Shown here one piece after another: positions 13,192-23,941 of a DNA stretch of 64,000 nt (within the stretch, counting starts at the first letter, position 1; the number at the start of each line of letters is the position of its first letter). This stretch comes from Anniella stebbinsi (taxonomy: Eukaryota; Chordata; Lepidosauria; Squamata; Anniellidae). Both the position numbers and the translations under genes were made by a program. The notes under the pieces were generated by a model. It was not told where the DNA came from. It saw nothing but the letters and a program-made list of their open reading frames with translations, and did not search any database. Where the stretch lies: positions 29,456,001-29,520,000 of the forward strand of contig JARDYH010000005.1 in NCBI GenBank assembly GCA_029215795.1, read 5' to 3'.

Positions 13192-13279
13192 CATTGGTCC
13201 TGTTCAGAAGACACCTTAAACCACGGTGGTTAAGGCTTAAACCACGGTGGTTTAAGGTATCTTTTGAACAAGGCCAGTG
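13192..13279. mobile_element. 88-bp palindromic TIR element, TGTTCAGAAGACACC type
   Basis: CATTGGTCCTGTTCAGAAG at the left and CTTTTGAACAAGGCCAGTG at the right. Between them are two TTAAACCACGGTGGTT(A/T)A palindromes. It seems to be the minimal form of the families at 946 and 19791. Confidence 0.65.
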
Positions 13280-13862
13280 AGAAAACGTCTTCTGAGTTGT
13301 TACAACCAGACTCAAGAATTTATTATTCCGCAGCCAAAATGCAGCAGCCAAACCTACTCCTACACATAAACTCTTGAGGAGAAACATAATGTCAGACAGA
13401 TATTACAAAAGGATTTCAAAGAAGAACGGATTGGGATGGGGAAGGGGGCGTTAACTGACATTTTCAAAAGGAATAATATTTAGATTTCAGAAAGATGTTT
13501 AATCCAAGTGTTCAACTTGTAGCCTGCCATGATCAAAGGCTGCCCCCTTATGTTGTTTGGGATGGGGAGGTGAAATTTTGGCACAGCAAGTACACCAACA
13601 TGAAGAAACAGACAGTTTCAGCCTCTTAGGTAAAACAAAGATACTTCAGAAGGCAGATTTTGCTCTCGTCTCGGGAACAGGAGATTGAGAGAAACAGGAA
13701 GAGAATGTGGTTTGTTTTAATGGAGGGATGAAGGGAAGCAAAACACCTCACAACTAGTGGCTTGCTTCATATTAAAACAAAGAATGCTAATGCTGGTTGT
13801 CAAGAAAGGGTTTGAGCCTCCCTTAGCAACTGCTAGTGGCTCCCTAGGAAGGCCCATGACTA

Positions 13863-14413
13863 GGGTGACCATTTAGATACTGCCAATAAAGCCATAGCAC
13901 AGTGTGAGCAAACACCTGCTTCGCAATGCAGAAGGTCCCAGGTTCGATCCCTGGCTTCTCCAAGTAGGGCTGGAAAAACACCTGCCTGAAACCCTGGAGA
14001 GCTGCTAACAGTGTTGGCAATATTGGGCTAGATGGACAATGGTCTGACTCAGTATAAGTCAGCTTTCTATGTTCCTAATAAAGCAGACACAGATTGTCAT
14101 AATATTTGCATATAGTAATGTATATGTATAGATATAACTTTAGAAATAATTGCTATGATCTAAATAGAAATACAGTACATCTGACCATACTGAAGAAGAC
14201 TGTGAACAGGTGAGCAGTGTGCCAGCTCAGTCAACTGCTGTCCAGGAGCTAACTGTTGACAGGAAGTTTCAGGGTCCCAGCTGGCTCTCACTTTTTATGG
14301 TTCCTTAACTTAAAATAGGCTTTTGACAGGACAGCCCTTCAAACAGAGGACTGTCATCTGGCAGCCTGTCAAATAGAGGACTGTCCTTCATGAAGTAGGA
14401 CACATAGCCACCC
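13863..14413 (+). mobile_element. TA-flanked GGGTGACC element interrupted by a SINE, copy B
   Basis: Begins GGGTGACCATTTAG after TA (13861-13862) and ends ATAGCCACCC before TA (14414-14415). The middle is split by a tRNA SINE at 13893-14076. The remaining parts match the copies at 483, 55395 and 56511. Confidence 0.7.
13893..14076 (+). mobile_element. tRNA-derived SINE nested in a DNA element
   Basis: The 5' part resembles a tRNA with a B-box GGTTCGATCCC; the 3' part ends GACTCAGTATAAGTCAGCTT. It is flanked by an exact 8-bp duplication AATAAAGC (13885-13892 and 14077-14084). The same SINE family occurs reversed at 32597. Confidence 0.85.
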
Positions 14414-15665
14414 TACCCATGATTCAGGCCTGGCCTACTCTTATAGCAGAATGAAGTGGTGGAATGTTGAGGAGATAGAATGGACAGCACCCTTCAAACT
14501 ACACTTAAGGGAATATTTTTAACACGCTGCATGTTTTTTAAAAAATCCCTGCAAATAGTGCAAGAGACAAAGGCCTGGGTTAGAATCTTTCTCCCTGATA
14601 TGCTGCTAGATTTCTATTTGACAGGAAATGGTTACATAGGCAAGCATTCAAAAGTGACATCCCCCAGCAGAAGTGGTACGGTCTATTCTGCCACTTCCAG
14701 ACTCTTCTGCTTCATTTCCATATCATTCTACTTTATGTCTAGACCAGCCTTAGATTGTAAACAAAAGGCATGATACCCACCAATTTTATGGGAACAGAAC
14801 TGGAAGGCTGATTCAAACATCCAGATAACATCCTTACAGGACTGTCCTGACCTGCTCTAGACTGAGTGCTGGCTCTTTGCAAAGCAAGTACAGGGGGGTA
14901 TACAATAGAGTAGTCAATTTAGCAAGCAAACAGGCAAGCACACAGGTTTCAGTCCAGTGGGGGGTCAGGCTAAGGCAGGAGTGGTCAAGATAACTTAAAG
15001 GTCAGAGCACAGGCAAGCAGTTAGATACAAGGGGTCAAGCTAAGGCTGGAGTGGTTGAGATAGCAGTCAAGAGAACAAAACACAGTTAAACAGTCAGATA
15101 CCTTACATAGTCAAGAAACAGGCCAATTGTCAATAACACAGATCACCAATCACAAGGCAAAATAGCTAGCACTAAAACTAACAAAGACATTATTTCCAGC
15201 ACATCTTAAGTTACCAGTGAGAGCGAATATAGCTAGAGCTACCAGAGCCCCATCCAGTGCTCAGCTGCATCCCATCAGAGGCTTGTCAGATGTCCTCCTC
15301 ATGAGGAGAGCCCAACTTATGAGTAGTCAGTAAGCAAGCACTCCTTTGCCTACCATCATCCTGTTGTGGATCTGCTGCAGGCATTCTCGGAGGCTAGGTG
15401 GTGATCCAGCATCTCCCTCTGCCTCAGAAGCTGAGCTTTTGGCCTCTCTAGGAGCAGATTCAAAGGCATCACTCCTGAGGGTCCCAGACCATCTTGGCTA
15501 GTGCCAGGGTCTGGCTTTGATGATTCTGCCTCCTTCTCGGAAGAGGACTCCACCAGAGGCACGACACCTGGAACTATGCCTTGTACCACTTTAGAATGCA
15601 TATGTGTGAGAGACTCTGTTCAGACCTTAAAATGAAGATGTGTAGGTTGAATGGGGACTTAGCTA
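14414..15665. other. Probable low-copy repeat, otherwise unrecognised
   Basis: 14930-15130 contains loosely repeated GGCAAGCA, GGTCAAGCTAAGGC(A/T)GGAGTGG and CAGTTA units about 70 bp apart, suggesting an internal tandem structure. No coding signal. Confidence 0.4.
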
Positions 15666-15981
15666 GGCTGACCATCTGAAAAGGAGGACAGGGCTCCTGT
15701 AACTTTAACTGTTGTAGAGAAAAGGGAATTTCAGCCAGTGTCATTTGTATGCAATTAGGTCCTGGTGAAATTCCCTCTTTATCACAACAGTTAAAGTTGC
15801 AGGGGCCCTGCCTTCTTTTGTATATGGTCACTCTAGTATAGTGCCTGCAACTTTAACTGTTGTGATGAAGAGGGAATTTCACCAGGAACTAATTGCATAC
15901 AAATGACACTGGCTGAAATTCCCTTTTCTCTACAACTGTTAAAGTTACAGGAGCCCTGACCTCCTTTTCAGATGGCCAGCC
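15666..15981. mobile_element. Inverted-dimer TA-flanked element, GGCTGACC type, copy 1
   Basis: A foldback of about 316 bp: GGCTGACC at the left, GGCCAGCC at the right, TA on both sides. The two arms pair over almost their whole length around the CACTCTAGTATAGTGC centre. Non-coding; the open frames in both arms mirror each other and are by-products. Confidence 0.85.
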
Positions 15982-16181
15982 TAGACTTAGCACCACAATC
16001 CCGCTTCTCCTTACAAAGCGTGTTCATAGAACATTACAGCTTTAAATGCCCAATGTTAGCTATAGGCCTGGGAAGGGAGAAAAGCACTTGGAGCAAGCAC
16101 CTGAGGCGATATAAGGCACAAGAGTGAGAGAAAGTTCAGCCTTCTTCTCTCTTCTGCTTCTTTTGCTGTTAAAGTAAGATA

Positions 16182-16497
16182 GGGTGACCAGATAAAATCC
16201 AGGTCAGGGCTCATATAACTTTAACAGTTGTAGAGAAAAGGGAATTTCAGCCAGTGTCATTTGTATGCAATTAGTTCCTGGTGAAATTCCCTCTTCATCA
16301 CAACAGTTAAAGTTGCAGAGGCCCTGGCTTCTTTTGTATATGGTCACTCTAGTATAGTGCCTGCAACTTTAACTGTTGTGATGAAGAGGGAATTTCACCA
16401 GGGACTAATTGCATACAAATGACTCTGGCTGAAATTCCCTTTTCTCTACAACTGTTAAAGTTACATGAGCCCTGACCTGGATTTTATCTGGTCAGCC
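16182..16497. mobile_element. Inverted-dimer TA-flanked element, AGATAAAATCC-end variant, copy 2
   Basis: The core is nearly identical to the copy 200 bp upstream, but the outer 25 bp at both ends differ: GACCAGATAAAATCCAGG replaces the GACCATATGAAAAGGAGG found in most other copies. TA flanks at 16180 and 16498. Confidence 0.85.
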
Positions 16498-17080
16498 TAA
16501 GTAAGACCCTCACCCCCTCTTTATATGTGAACTAAGCAGGCCCATGTTCAAAAAGCATGGGTCTGTCACCATCACATCTAGTCTGGCCCCATGACACGGA
16601 ATCCATAGGAGAATTTCTAGTCTCTCCCCGATAATCTCTATCCTCAGCTTCCCCTTTTCTTTCCCTTCCCCACCAGACGCTGAAGACAGACTAGGACAGT
16701 GTGTACAGGCTGAGTGGATATTTCCCGCATCCGTGTGCTGCACGCCCCCATCCCATATGCAAGCTGTGCTGGATAAGTTAGATAAGGAAGGAAACAGCGC
16801 AGAGCATGAAGATGAAATAATAAGCTAGATGAAGGCATCCTTTTTCTGAGAGTCCCTTTTTGTACTCGATGGCCCTACAGCTTACTCATGATGTAACCTG
16901 CATGGCGGGAGGGCAAGGAAAAGAGAGGACTTCTTTAGCCTCAAGAATTGAATTCTGTTCTTTCTTGAACAATAAACTACTTTTTGAAGATCTGTTGGTT
17001 AGCTCAATAGTAGATCAATTGTTACTTGCTAAAAGAATATGAACATTATACAGCCAGCATGGGCAACTTGAGGCCCTCCA

Positions 17081-17850
17081 GACATTTGGGCCTACAGCCC
17101 CTATCAGTCCTAGCCAGCACAGCCAATGATCACAGTTGATGGGTGTAGTAAGTTTGACACCAGAAGAAATGGTGAGAGTCAGGTCTGGTGTTGAACTTAC
17201 ACAGTTGACCTATATACTGTTTATTAAATGTATAAAAGCCAGTTTAAAAGGCAGTTTTCTTGTTTCTTAGAGTAGGCCCCAGATATATTGGACAACTCTG
17301 TAGACTTCTTACATGGGGAGATTGGTCAGGCACCAATCAACATGCTCTAGCTGTCTGATGCTAATAAGGGTGTAATCCTTATGTCAATAATGCATCTGCC
17401 TAATTTCTTCCCCCTGTATTGAAATGTTGGGATCTGTTAGTCATAGAACAGGTAACTCATTACCTTCCTGTGATGCGCATACTATCAGAAAAGAATATAT
17501 AAGGTTGAGCTGAGGCCTAACCAATTTGGCTTTGCTCCAGGGGGAACGTGCACAACCAACCTGGAGAATGTGGGGTTCAAGGAACGATCTCTATTTGCTG
17601 TTGATTTGGGACCCCAGCGAAATGCCAGCTCTTTGGGAGTTGCCAGCTCTGTGGGCTGAAGAGATGTGTGAGCTTCCTTTGTATTTTTATTCTGCATCCA
17701 TTTCCTATCAATAAATTGTCATTCCCTTCTCAAGTGGTCTAACTTCATCTTGGTAATCCAAAAAAATCTTCTTGGACTGGGTCCTGAATAGATCAGGCCT
17801 CCAGAATCACAAAAACATTTGGAGGGCCGCACGTTGCCTGCTCCTGTCAT
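17081..17850. mobile_element. Palindromic GCAACTTGAGGCCCTCC element, interrupted
   Basis: Left ATGGGCAACTTGAGGCCCTC, right GGAGGGCCGCACGTTGCC. Related to 34468-34605 (GAGCAACTTGAGGCCCTCCC and GGGCCACAAGTTGCCCAGCC). The middle is occupied by the LTR-like insert. Confidence 0.6.
17146..17810 (+). mobile_element. Probable solo LTR splitting a palindromic element
   Basis: It separates the two arms of the repeat whose outer parts are 17081-17145 and 17811-17850. TATATAA at 17496-17502 and AATAAA at 17710-17715 are about 210 bp apart, as in a U3-R layout. Exact borders and the target duplication are unclear. Confidence 0.5.
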
Positions 17851-18195
17851 ATGAAAAGCTGTTTCTTTTGCTTTCCAAGTAGCCAAAGTGCATTAAAAAC
17901 AAGCAGTTCATTGTTTGTATTATGCACCATATTGTATGATGTATGATAATATTATGATTAGTTGGATTGTATTTTTATTTTACATTTATGGGTTTTACGG
18001 TGATTATGACTTATGGACTTGACAACTACATTATCTTTATTTCTTAAAAAAGTCTCCTACAGCCAGCAACCTCCATCTGAGTACAGTCACATAGGCCCAA
18101 TTCAGAAACCACCAGGTCAGATCCTGGTTTCATATCCTAGTTTGGAAGGAACCCTTTAACCACCATTTCCCATTTCAGCTGTCACAGGAAACTAT

Positions 18196-18699
18196 GGCCC
18201 TTTCTACACCTAAGGATGTAGAAGGAGGGAAAGGGGGCAATCCCAGCCTTACCTGCTTCCGGGATCGTCCCCCAGCTTATAAACGGAAGCGCGATGTCCC
18301 GGAAGGGACCAGGGACATTGCGCCCACCATTTAAAAACAAACAAACAAACAAATCCACAGGAGCCGGGAGTGCAATTGTGCTCCAAGAAAAGATAAGTCT
18401 AAAAAAATTAATAAATAGAAGCCCTGACCCCGCTCCCCACCCCACCCCCGATGTCCCTGGACTCCCCTCGGCCTGGCTCCTTCCCTCTTGCTGACCCCCG
18501 CTACTCATGGGGAGGAGGGAAGAAATTGGGATGGGCGCCCACACCTCCCGTGTTCTCAGGATCGTCCTGGGACCATGGGGAAAATCGGGATAACTGAGGT
18601 CTCGGTTATCCAGGGAAAATGGAGGGGTCGTCCCTTCCTGCTCCCGGGATCTCCTGTGCGTCATTTGGATGCACAGGGACGACTGTAGTAGATATGGCC
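18196..18699 (+). mobile_element. DNA element with GGCCCTTTCTACACC terminus
   Basis: Left end GGCCCTTTCTACACC, right end GTAGATATGGCC; the ends are loosely inverted. GC-rich interior with repeated CGGGAT/GGGACGA blocks and an (AAAC)n run at 18336. The same family recurs in part at 40042-40219. No clean target duplication (TAT versus TTT). Confidence 0.6.
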
Positions 18700-19508
18700 T
18701 TTGGTTTAAAAATCCAGGATATCTTCACTGAAGCTGGCCATGCAAGGGGAGGAGAGAAGTTGAGGGGAGAGGAGGGAATGTACTGTCACACAGCTTGTTT
18801 CTGGTCAGATAAACTAGGGTGTATCAGGCCAAGATTGTGAAGTCTGATCCAGTCCACAGTCTACTACTGCCTTGTCCTTGAAATTATTTGGCCACAGCCA
18901 CACTGTTTTTCTCATTTTGAACATCTTCCCATAAAAGCTGTCTCCTTCTTTATACCATCAGGCTGCACAGTATGGAGAGACATGGGCCAGTCAGTTTCCT
19001 AATCCTGTATGCAATCGTGGATGCTTCCATGAGAAAGAGGAGGTCGTCTCTGGATGCTTCTACATTAGGATCCTTTAGTGCTGCTGAAGCAATGCTGCAG
19101 TCAGCTGAAAGTAGAATTAAAACTGTCATTCTACACTGCACTTAATATAATTCTATATTTACAATCTTGCAATTTCCATTCCCACGGCAAAAGCAAAAAT
19201 GGGGAGGTATTACTGCCCTAAGATTGCAACCTCAAGCCAGTTCCTATGTTGACTCGGAAATAAGTCCCTTTCCCTTCAGTGGTGCTCACTGCCTAGATGA
19301 TGGTGGGATAACTTATTGCAGGTGGTGCAATCTACAGGTGGACACTTTTCATAGGAGCAATTGTGGTTTTGACATGAGTTGTCCCAGGTCAAAAATAGTA
19401 TCTGAATGTTAACTGCTGTTGCTTTAGATAAAAAGTAACAGCAGGGTATCAGGAGGGTATCAGGTTGAGGAAGGCTGGTCTATGTGGTCAGTTTGATAGA
19501 TCATAATG

Positions 19509-19668
19509 CGCCTGTTCAGATAACAAATTAAGCCATCGTTAGGCCACTAACCCTTTTGCAGCAAATGGTTAGTGAGCATGTTTAAACTATGGTTATGTAG
19601 CCACCATGGTTAGGAATGGTTCACAATGCTTAACCACTGTGGCTTTGTGTGTCACCTGAACAGGATCG
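19509..19668. mobile_element. TIR element, TGTTCAGACAACAC family, copy 2
   Basis: Left CCTGTTCAGATAACAAATTA, right TGTCACCTGAACAGG. Shares GGTTAGTGAGCATGTTTA and GTTATGTAGCCACCATGG with copy 1. Confidence 0.75.
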
Positions 19669-19726
19669 TTCACTGCACTTCTGAGCATTGAGATGTCTTA
19701 CAGGGTCCAGCGCTTACCCAGGATTC

Positions 19727-20195
19727 AGAGTTTTTCTACATGAGGCATTGTGCATTTGTGATTCCTTATCACAGCTTACGGTTCTTTAGACAGTGGCTCA
19801 ATTCGGACGACACAATAAACAACTGGTGCGGGGGAAACAATCGTCAGTTGTTTTGACTATTGTGTCATCCGAATGCTGCCATAGTCAACTCAGTGCTGAT
19901 CCTCATCCACACCACAGTTGATTATTTATTACCATGTTGTGTGGGGAGTGCCCCCTAAGGTTAGCGTGAGGGTTAGGGTTAGTCAACCCACCATTGACTA
20001 TCGTGTCGTCCGAATTGAGCCAGTGTGTGATGCTTCAGTTTTTTGCTTTTTAAGGACACTTCCCTGGGGTTTTTTTAGAATGGGGAGAATGAGGTATTAT
20101 TTCTGCTATAGCTCAGCTCCAGCTAGAGTTTATGTAGCAGAAAATCAGACAAAACCAAAAGCAGATAGAGCAATTAACGGTCTTGTGTAGAAAAG
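19727..20195. mobile_element. TIR element with TTTTTCTACATGA end, split by another TIR element
   Basis: Left GAGTTTTTCTACATGAGGCA, right GTCTTGTGTAGAAAAG. The interior matches 55630-55990 (GGTTCTTTAGACA, TTTATGTAGCAGAAAA, CAATTAACGGTCTTGTG). The element at 19791 is inserted in it. Confidence 0.6.
19791..20025. mobile_element. TIR element, GGCTCAATTCGGACGACAC family, copy 1
   Basis: Left GTGGCTCAATTCGGACGACA, right TCGTCCGAATTGAGCCA. AGT occurs outside GGCTCAA at both ends, either as a 3-bp duplication or as part of a CAC/GTG terminus. The short GGGTTAGGGTTAG inside is not telomeric. Confidence 0.75.
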
Positions 20196-21043
20196 TTCTG
20201 AATTTCCTTAGAAGAAGGTTACGGGAGGCTTACAGCGTTTCTGTGATAGGTTTATTTACACATATCCGCAGGCTGAGCATGATATGAGGATTCACAACAT
20301 TAATTCTCCATCAGATCCCTGCTTCAATGCCAGCCTACATGCTGTGCTCCACAGGCCAGCAGACAGTTCTCAACCTGGGGTTCCTTTACCTCTTGCTTTT
20401 GTTTGGTGGCAATAGGTGAAGCTTTTGGACATTCCCAGGGCTCAATGCCAGCTGGGTGAGGAGCTGTCTCTCCACAATTCAGTCTCAGTTCCTCAGTGGT
20501 GGCTGCTTCCCACCTCTTTCCTTCCTTCGTCTTCCCCACATGTACCTCTGCTGGCCTCAGTGTGTGTTCACTATGTGTGGAAGTCCCCCAATAATCTGCC
20601 ATTTCGTTATTCATTAATTCGTTTTGCTGCAAGGCTGTAGTTTTTAATGACACATTTTTTTAAAAAAAAAATGCCTACAGCACTTGTGATAGAGCATACT
20701 GCTAAAGAACTCTATCTATCATCTATCTACCTACCTACCTACCTATCTAATCCATCCATCCATCCACCCACCCATCCTCTTACTACAGCACTTGTCCTAA
20801 ACTCAGGCTGTTTAAAAATAATGGCGGAATGAATGGTATTGTAGGAAATGTCATGGAAATGGCAGGACATCACCGACAGGTCACCATCTGCCACATGGAC
20901 GGCCTACCTGTCAGAAGCATTAATAGCACTTTGCCAAACCACACTAGACAGGGTAGTGCTGTACATCTATTGCAAGTCAGAAAAAATAGTGTGATCACAT
21001 AATACTGAATTGCAAAGATTTAGGAGTGATGTCACCTGTTTTG
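20196..21043. other. No gene; one microsatellite
   Basis: The antisense 109-codon frame at 20324-20653 has no recognisable motif. Confidence 0.5.
20708..20778. repeat. Compound tetranucleotide microsatellite
   Basis: CTAT units, then CTAC, then CCAT, then CCAC units. Confidence 0.9.
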
Positions 21044-21398
21044 GGCCCCCTCCACAAGAATGCGCCTTTGCGCCTGGTTCCGCGATTATGCGCATTATCG
21101 CGGAGGCGCATTTACTCACAATCCCTCTGCACGGGAGGCGGCGAGAAGCGGCGAAGCGCATTAAAAGATGCCCAAAAAGCGCTTTCCAGGTAGTTAATGC
21201 GCATAATCGCTTGTTCACACAGCGAAAATGCGCTTTAACGTCCGGAGCAAAATAAAAGTCGCTATTTAACGCGCGTTCGAAAATGCGCATTATCGGGGAG
21301 ATAACGCGCCTGTACGCCCGTTTTGCGCTCCGCTGGTGTGTAGGTAAAATTTATAATGAGCCTTCAAGGCTCATTAAACGCCCCGTGTGGAGGAGGCC
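21044..21398 (-). mobile_element. GCGC-rich non-autonomous DNA transposon, copy 2
   Basis: Begins GGCCCCCTCCACAAG and ends GTGTGGAGGAGGCC. It is close to the copy at 43233 and in the same orientation. The 3-bp flanks differ (TTG and AAT), so its duplication has mutated or one end has changed. It shares GGAGCAAAATAAAAGTCGC and AACGCGC blocks with the other copies. Confidence 0.8.
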
Positions 21399-22550
21399 AA
21401 TGTTTGTAATGACTGACTGAATAAAGTATGTCAGGATTGGAGAACATCTGATCTAATACTAGGGCTTTCCTGTGTTGCCTGATACACAGAGAGGCACCCA
21501 GCAGTAAAAAATCTGTCACTGGCTGCTGCTTGTGCCGTTTTTTAGAACCATGGGATTAATTCCTATGAGTTGTCAACACGTCTGCAAATTATAATCCCCT
21601 GAATTCTTTGGTAGTAAAACATGATAATTCATCTGCTGTGAAACAAACATAATTGTGTAGGGTGCTTCCAGATAGAGGGCTCATAGCTCTACTATTTAGA
21701 GATCCATCACACCAGCAATTTAGTGCACTCTAGCCATGCCTGGTGTGCGGATTTGCAGCACGGTACTCATATGACGCCGTGCTTGTCCTGCTGACACCCC
21801 ACCTCTTCCCCAGCCTTTCCTAGAACACTAAAAGTCTGGATTATTTTCCCTTAGCACATTTAACGTGCCCTAAGCCTCCGTGTAGTTTTAAAGGAATTGG
21901 GGGCTTGAATGGATTGCATCAGGCCCCGGCAGGGAAAAGCGATCTCTCCCATCAGTCAGCTCCAAGCCTCAATATAAAACCCAAACCTTGCATCCCAGGC
22001 TCGAAAGTGGTTTTTAAAATCATACAACACCTGAATCTCTGCAGAGACAGGATTGTACTCCCTCGATGCCCCCAAAGAACCAGACTAAAGGATCGTTCCA
22101 TTTTTGCCCAGCAGAAAGGCAGTCTGGTTGAAGTGCTCATCTGATAGGACCTGACTGGAGGGAGAAAGAGAAGGGGGAGGGGTGGAATGGAGTGGAGTGA
22201 AAGAGCAAAGGAGCAAAAGAGCAGCTATTCAAGTGAAAGGGATCATAAGTTTGATGTGCTTCTACCTCAGAGGTAAAAAAAAGCGGAGGCAAACCAGGGG
22301 GAAAATTAGGTGTGATGGAGGTCTCAGAAGGCATTGTGCAGCTATTCTGTCTTTTTTCCATTATGCATTTTTCACAGTAAGAAGTAAAAAAGACATGGGA
22401 TGGTTACGAGTTGAAGGTGACATCATTTGGACAACCTGTAAACTTCCATGAATGAGGCAGGAGAATGGTGGGATAAACACCACGTTTGGAAGCACCTGAA
22501 ATTATATATAACCTGTATGTTGTACAAATGTATCTCTAGTTAGGTTAGAT
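21399..22550. other. No gene recognised
   Basis: Contains a short fragment of the TTATCACA-end element near 22290-22315 and otherwise unassigned sequence. Confidence 0.5.
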
Positions 22551-22726
22551 CAGTGATCTCAACTGGTGGGTTGCAACCCAAAAGTGGGTCGTGAGATCAG
22601 CCCAGATGGGTCACGGCAAAGCTGTTGCAGCCATCTTGGGCATTTGTAAAATTGTGAAAGTGGGTTCCATATTGGAGGTTGGTTATCTGAGGTGGGTCTC
22701 AGATCTGGACCAGTTGAAGACCATTG
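22551..22726. mobile_element. hAT-like element, short, diverged
   Basis: Left CAGTGATCTCAACTGG, right GTTGAAGACCATTG. Flanks GGTTAGAT and TGTTAGGC share five bases at the expected 8-bp duplication. Confidence 0.6.
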
Positions 22727-23327
22727 TGTTAGGCACAGTTACCTTATCGGCCAAATTGCCTCTAAAAACAAATAAAGAATTCTCCATCTCCATTTGTACG
22801 ATTTTGATTTGAAAAACTGGTGGATGTTTCTTGTAGTTTTATCTGTTTGTGGATATACAACACTACTGCTATAGACGCACAGGCATCTGTGATAATTGCT
22901 TCATTTGCTCCCACAAGAGCTCTTGTGGCTGTTTTCATAGCAGTGTTTAGGGTTGCTTAGGGAAGATTTGGAAAGACTGGGTTAAAAAAAAACAGGTTGT
23001 AGCTTGGCACATAACAAGTTTTGGAATTTGTGTTTAGTTGCCATTTCAGCACATTGTGTAACACCACCTCAGAACATTCTGCTGAGCTGTGTTTTAGGGA
23101 TAGGGAGGGGTGGAAAACAGGAGCTGGGAGCTGATCAGAACCCAATACATTTTTCTTTGTGAAAACCCAGTAACACATAATTGTAAAGTTCTACAGAAAA
23201 AAATGTTTTTAATAAACCATATTTTCTCATAAAAGGTATTTAGTTATTGTTACAAGGAGACATTGTTGCTGAAGAAAATAAGGAAACACGTGTTCAGCTG
23301 AAATTTTAAAATCATCTCCTACAGCTC

Positions 23328-23405
23328 CAGAGCAGCCTTTCCTAACCTGGTGCACTCTGGATGTGTTGGACTACAACTCCCAGAATACCCCCACCTGGGG
23401 GGAAG
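23328..23405. mobile_element. Half of a CCCCAACCTGGTGCCC element
   Basis: CCTTTCCTAACCTGGTGCAC, TGTTGGACTACAACTCCCAG; the second arm is absent. Confidence 0.55.
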
Positions 23406-23625
23406 AGCAAAGATGGCAGCCTTGCAATCATAACCACCCTCAAATGTTAGTAGCCCTCAAAATACGTACTAGCTCACCTGCCCAGGTAGGGGATTAAAGC
23501 TGTGTGTTGATGTGCATCATGTGCTGTGGAATACCAGGAGAGTTGGTTAGATTGAAAAGATGTGGTTAAATGTCTGGCTGCAGGAGGAATGGTTAAATGT
23601 ATGAACTGATACAAGGCCAAACTTA

Positions 23626-23941
23626 GGCTGACCATATGAAAAGGAGGACAGGGCTCCTGTAACTTTAACAGTTGTAGAGAAAAGGGAATTTCAGCCAGTG
23701 TCATTTGTATGCCATTAGTTCCTGGTGAAATTCCCTCTTCATCACAACAGTTAAAGTTGCAGGGGCCCTGCCTTCTTTTGTATATGGTCACTCTAGTATA
23801 GTGCCTGCAACTTTAACTGTTGTGATGAAGAGGGAATTTCACCAGGAACTAATGGCATACAAATGACACTGGCTGAAATTCCCTTTTCTCTACAACTGTT
23901 AAAGTTACATGAGCCCTGTCCTCCTTTTCATATGGTCAGCC
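23626..23941. mobile_element. Inverted-dimer TA-flanked element, GGCTGACC type
   Basis: Foldback bounded by TA at 23624-23625 and 23942-23943, with the AAAAGGAGGACAGG outer ends and the TTAGTTCCTGG core. The arms are almost identical, which suggests a recent insertion. Confidence 0.87.

Noticed and set aside
18182..18664. 160-codon ORF on the minus strand
   Set aside because: Falls inside the GGCCCTTTCTACACC transposon and has no recognisable domain.
19957..19985. GGGTTAGGGTTAG, telomere-like
   Set aside because: Only about two units, inside a TIR element whose other copy lacks it. Not an interstitial telomere.
15574..23791. Recurrent short ORFs with CNFNCCDxEGIS-like sequence
   Set aside because: They are translations of the palindromic TA-flanked elements and reappear wherever that repeat occurs.
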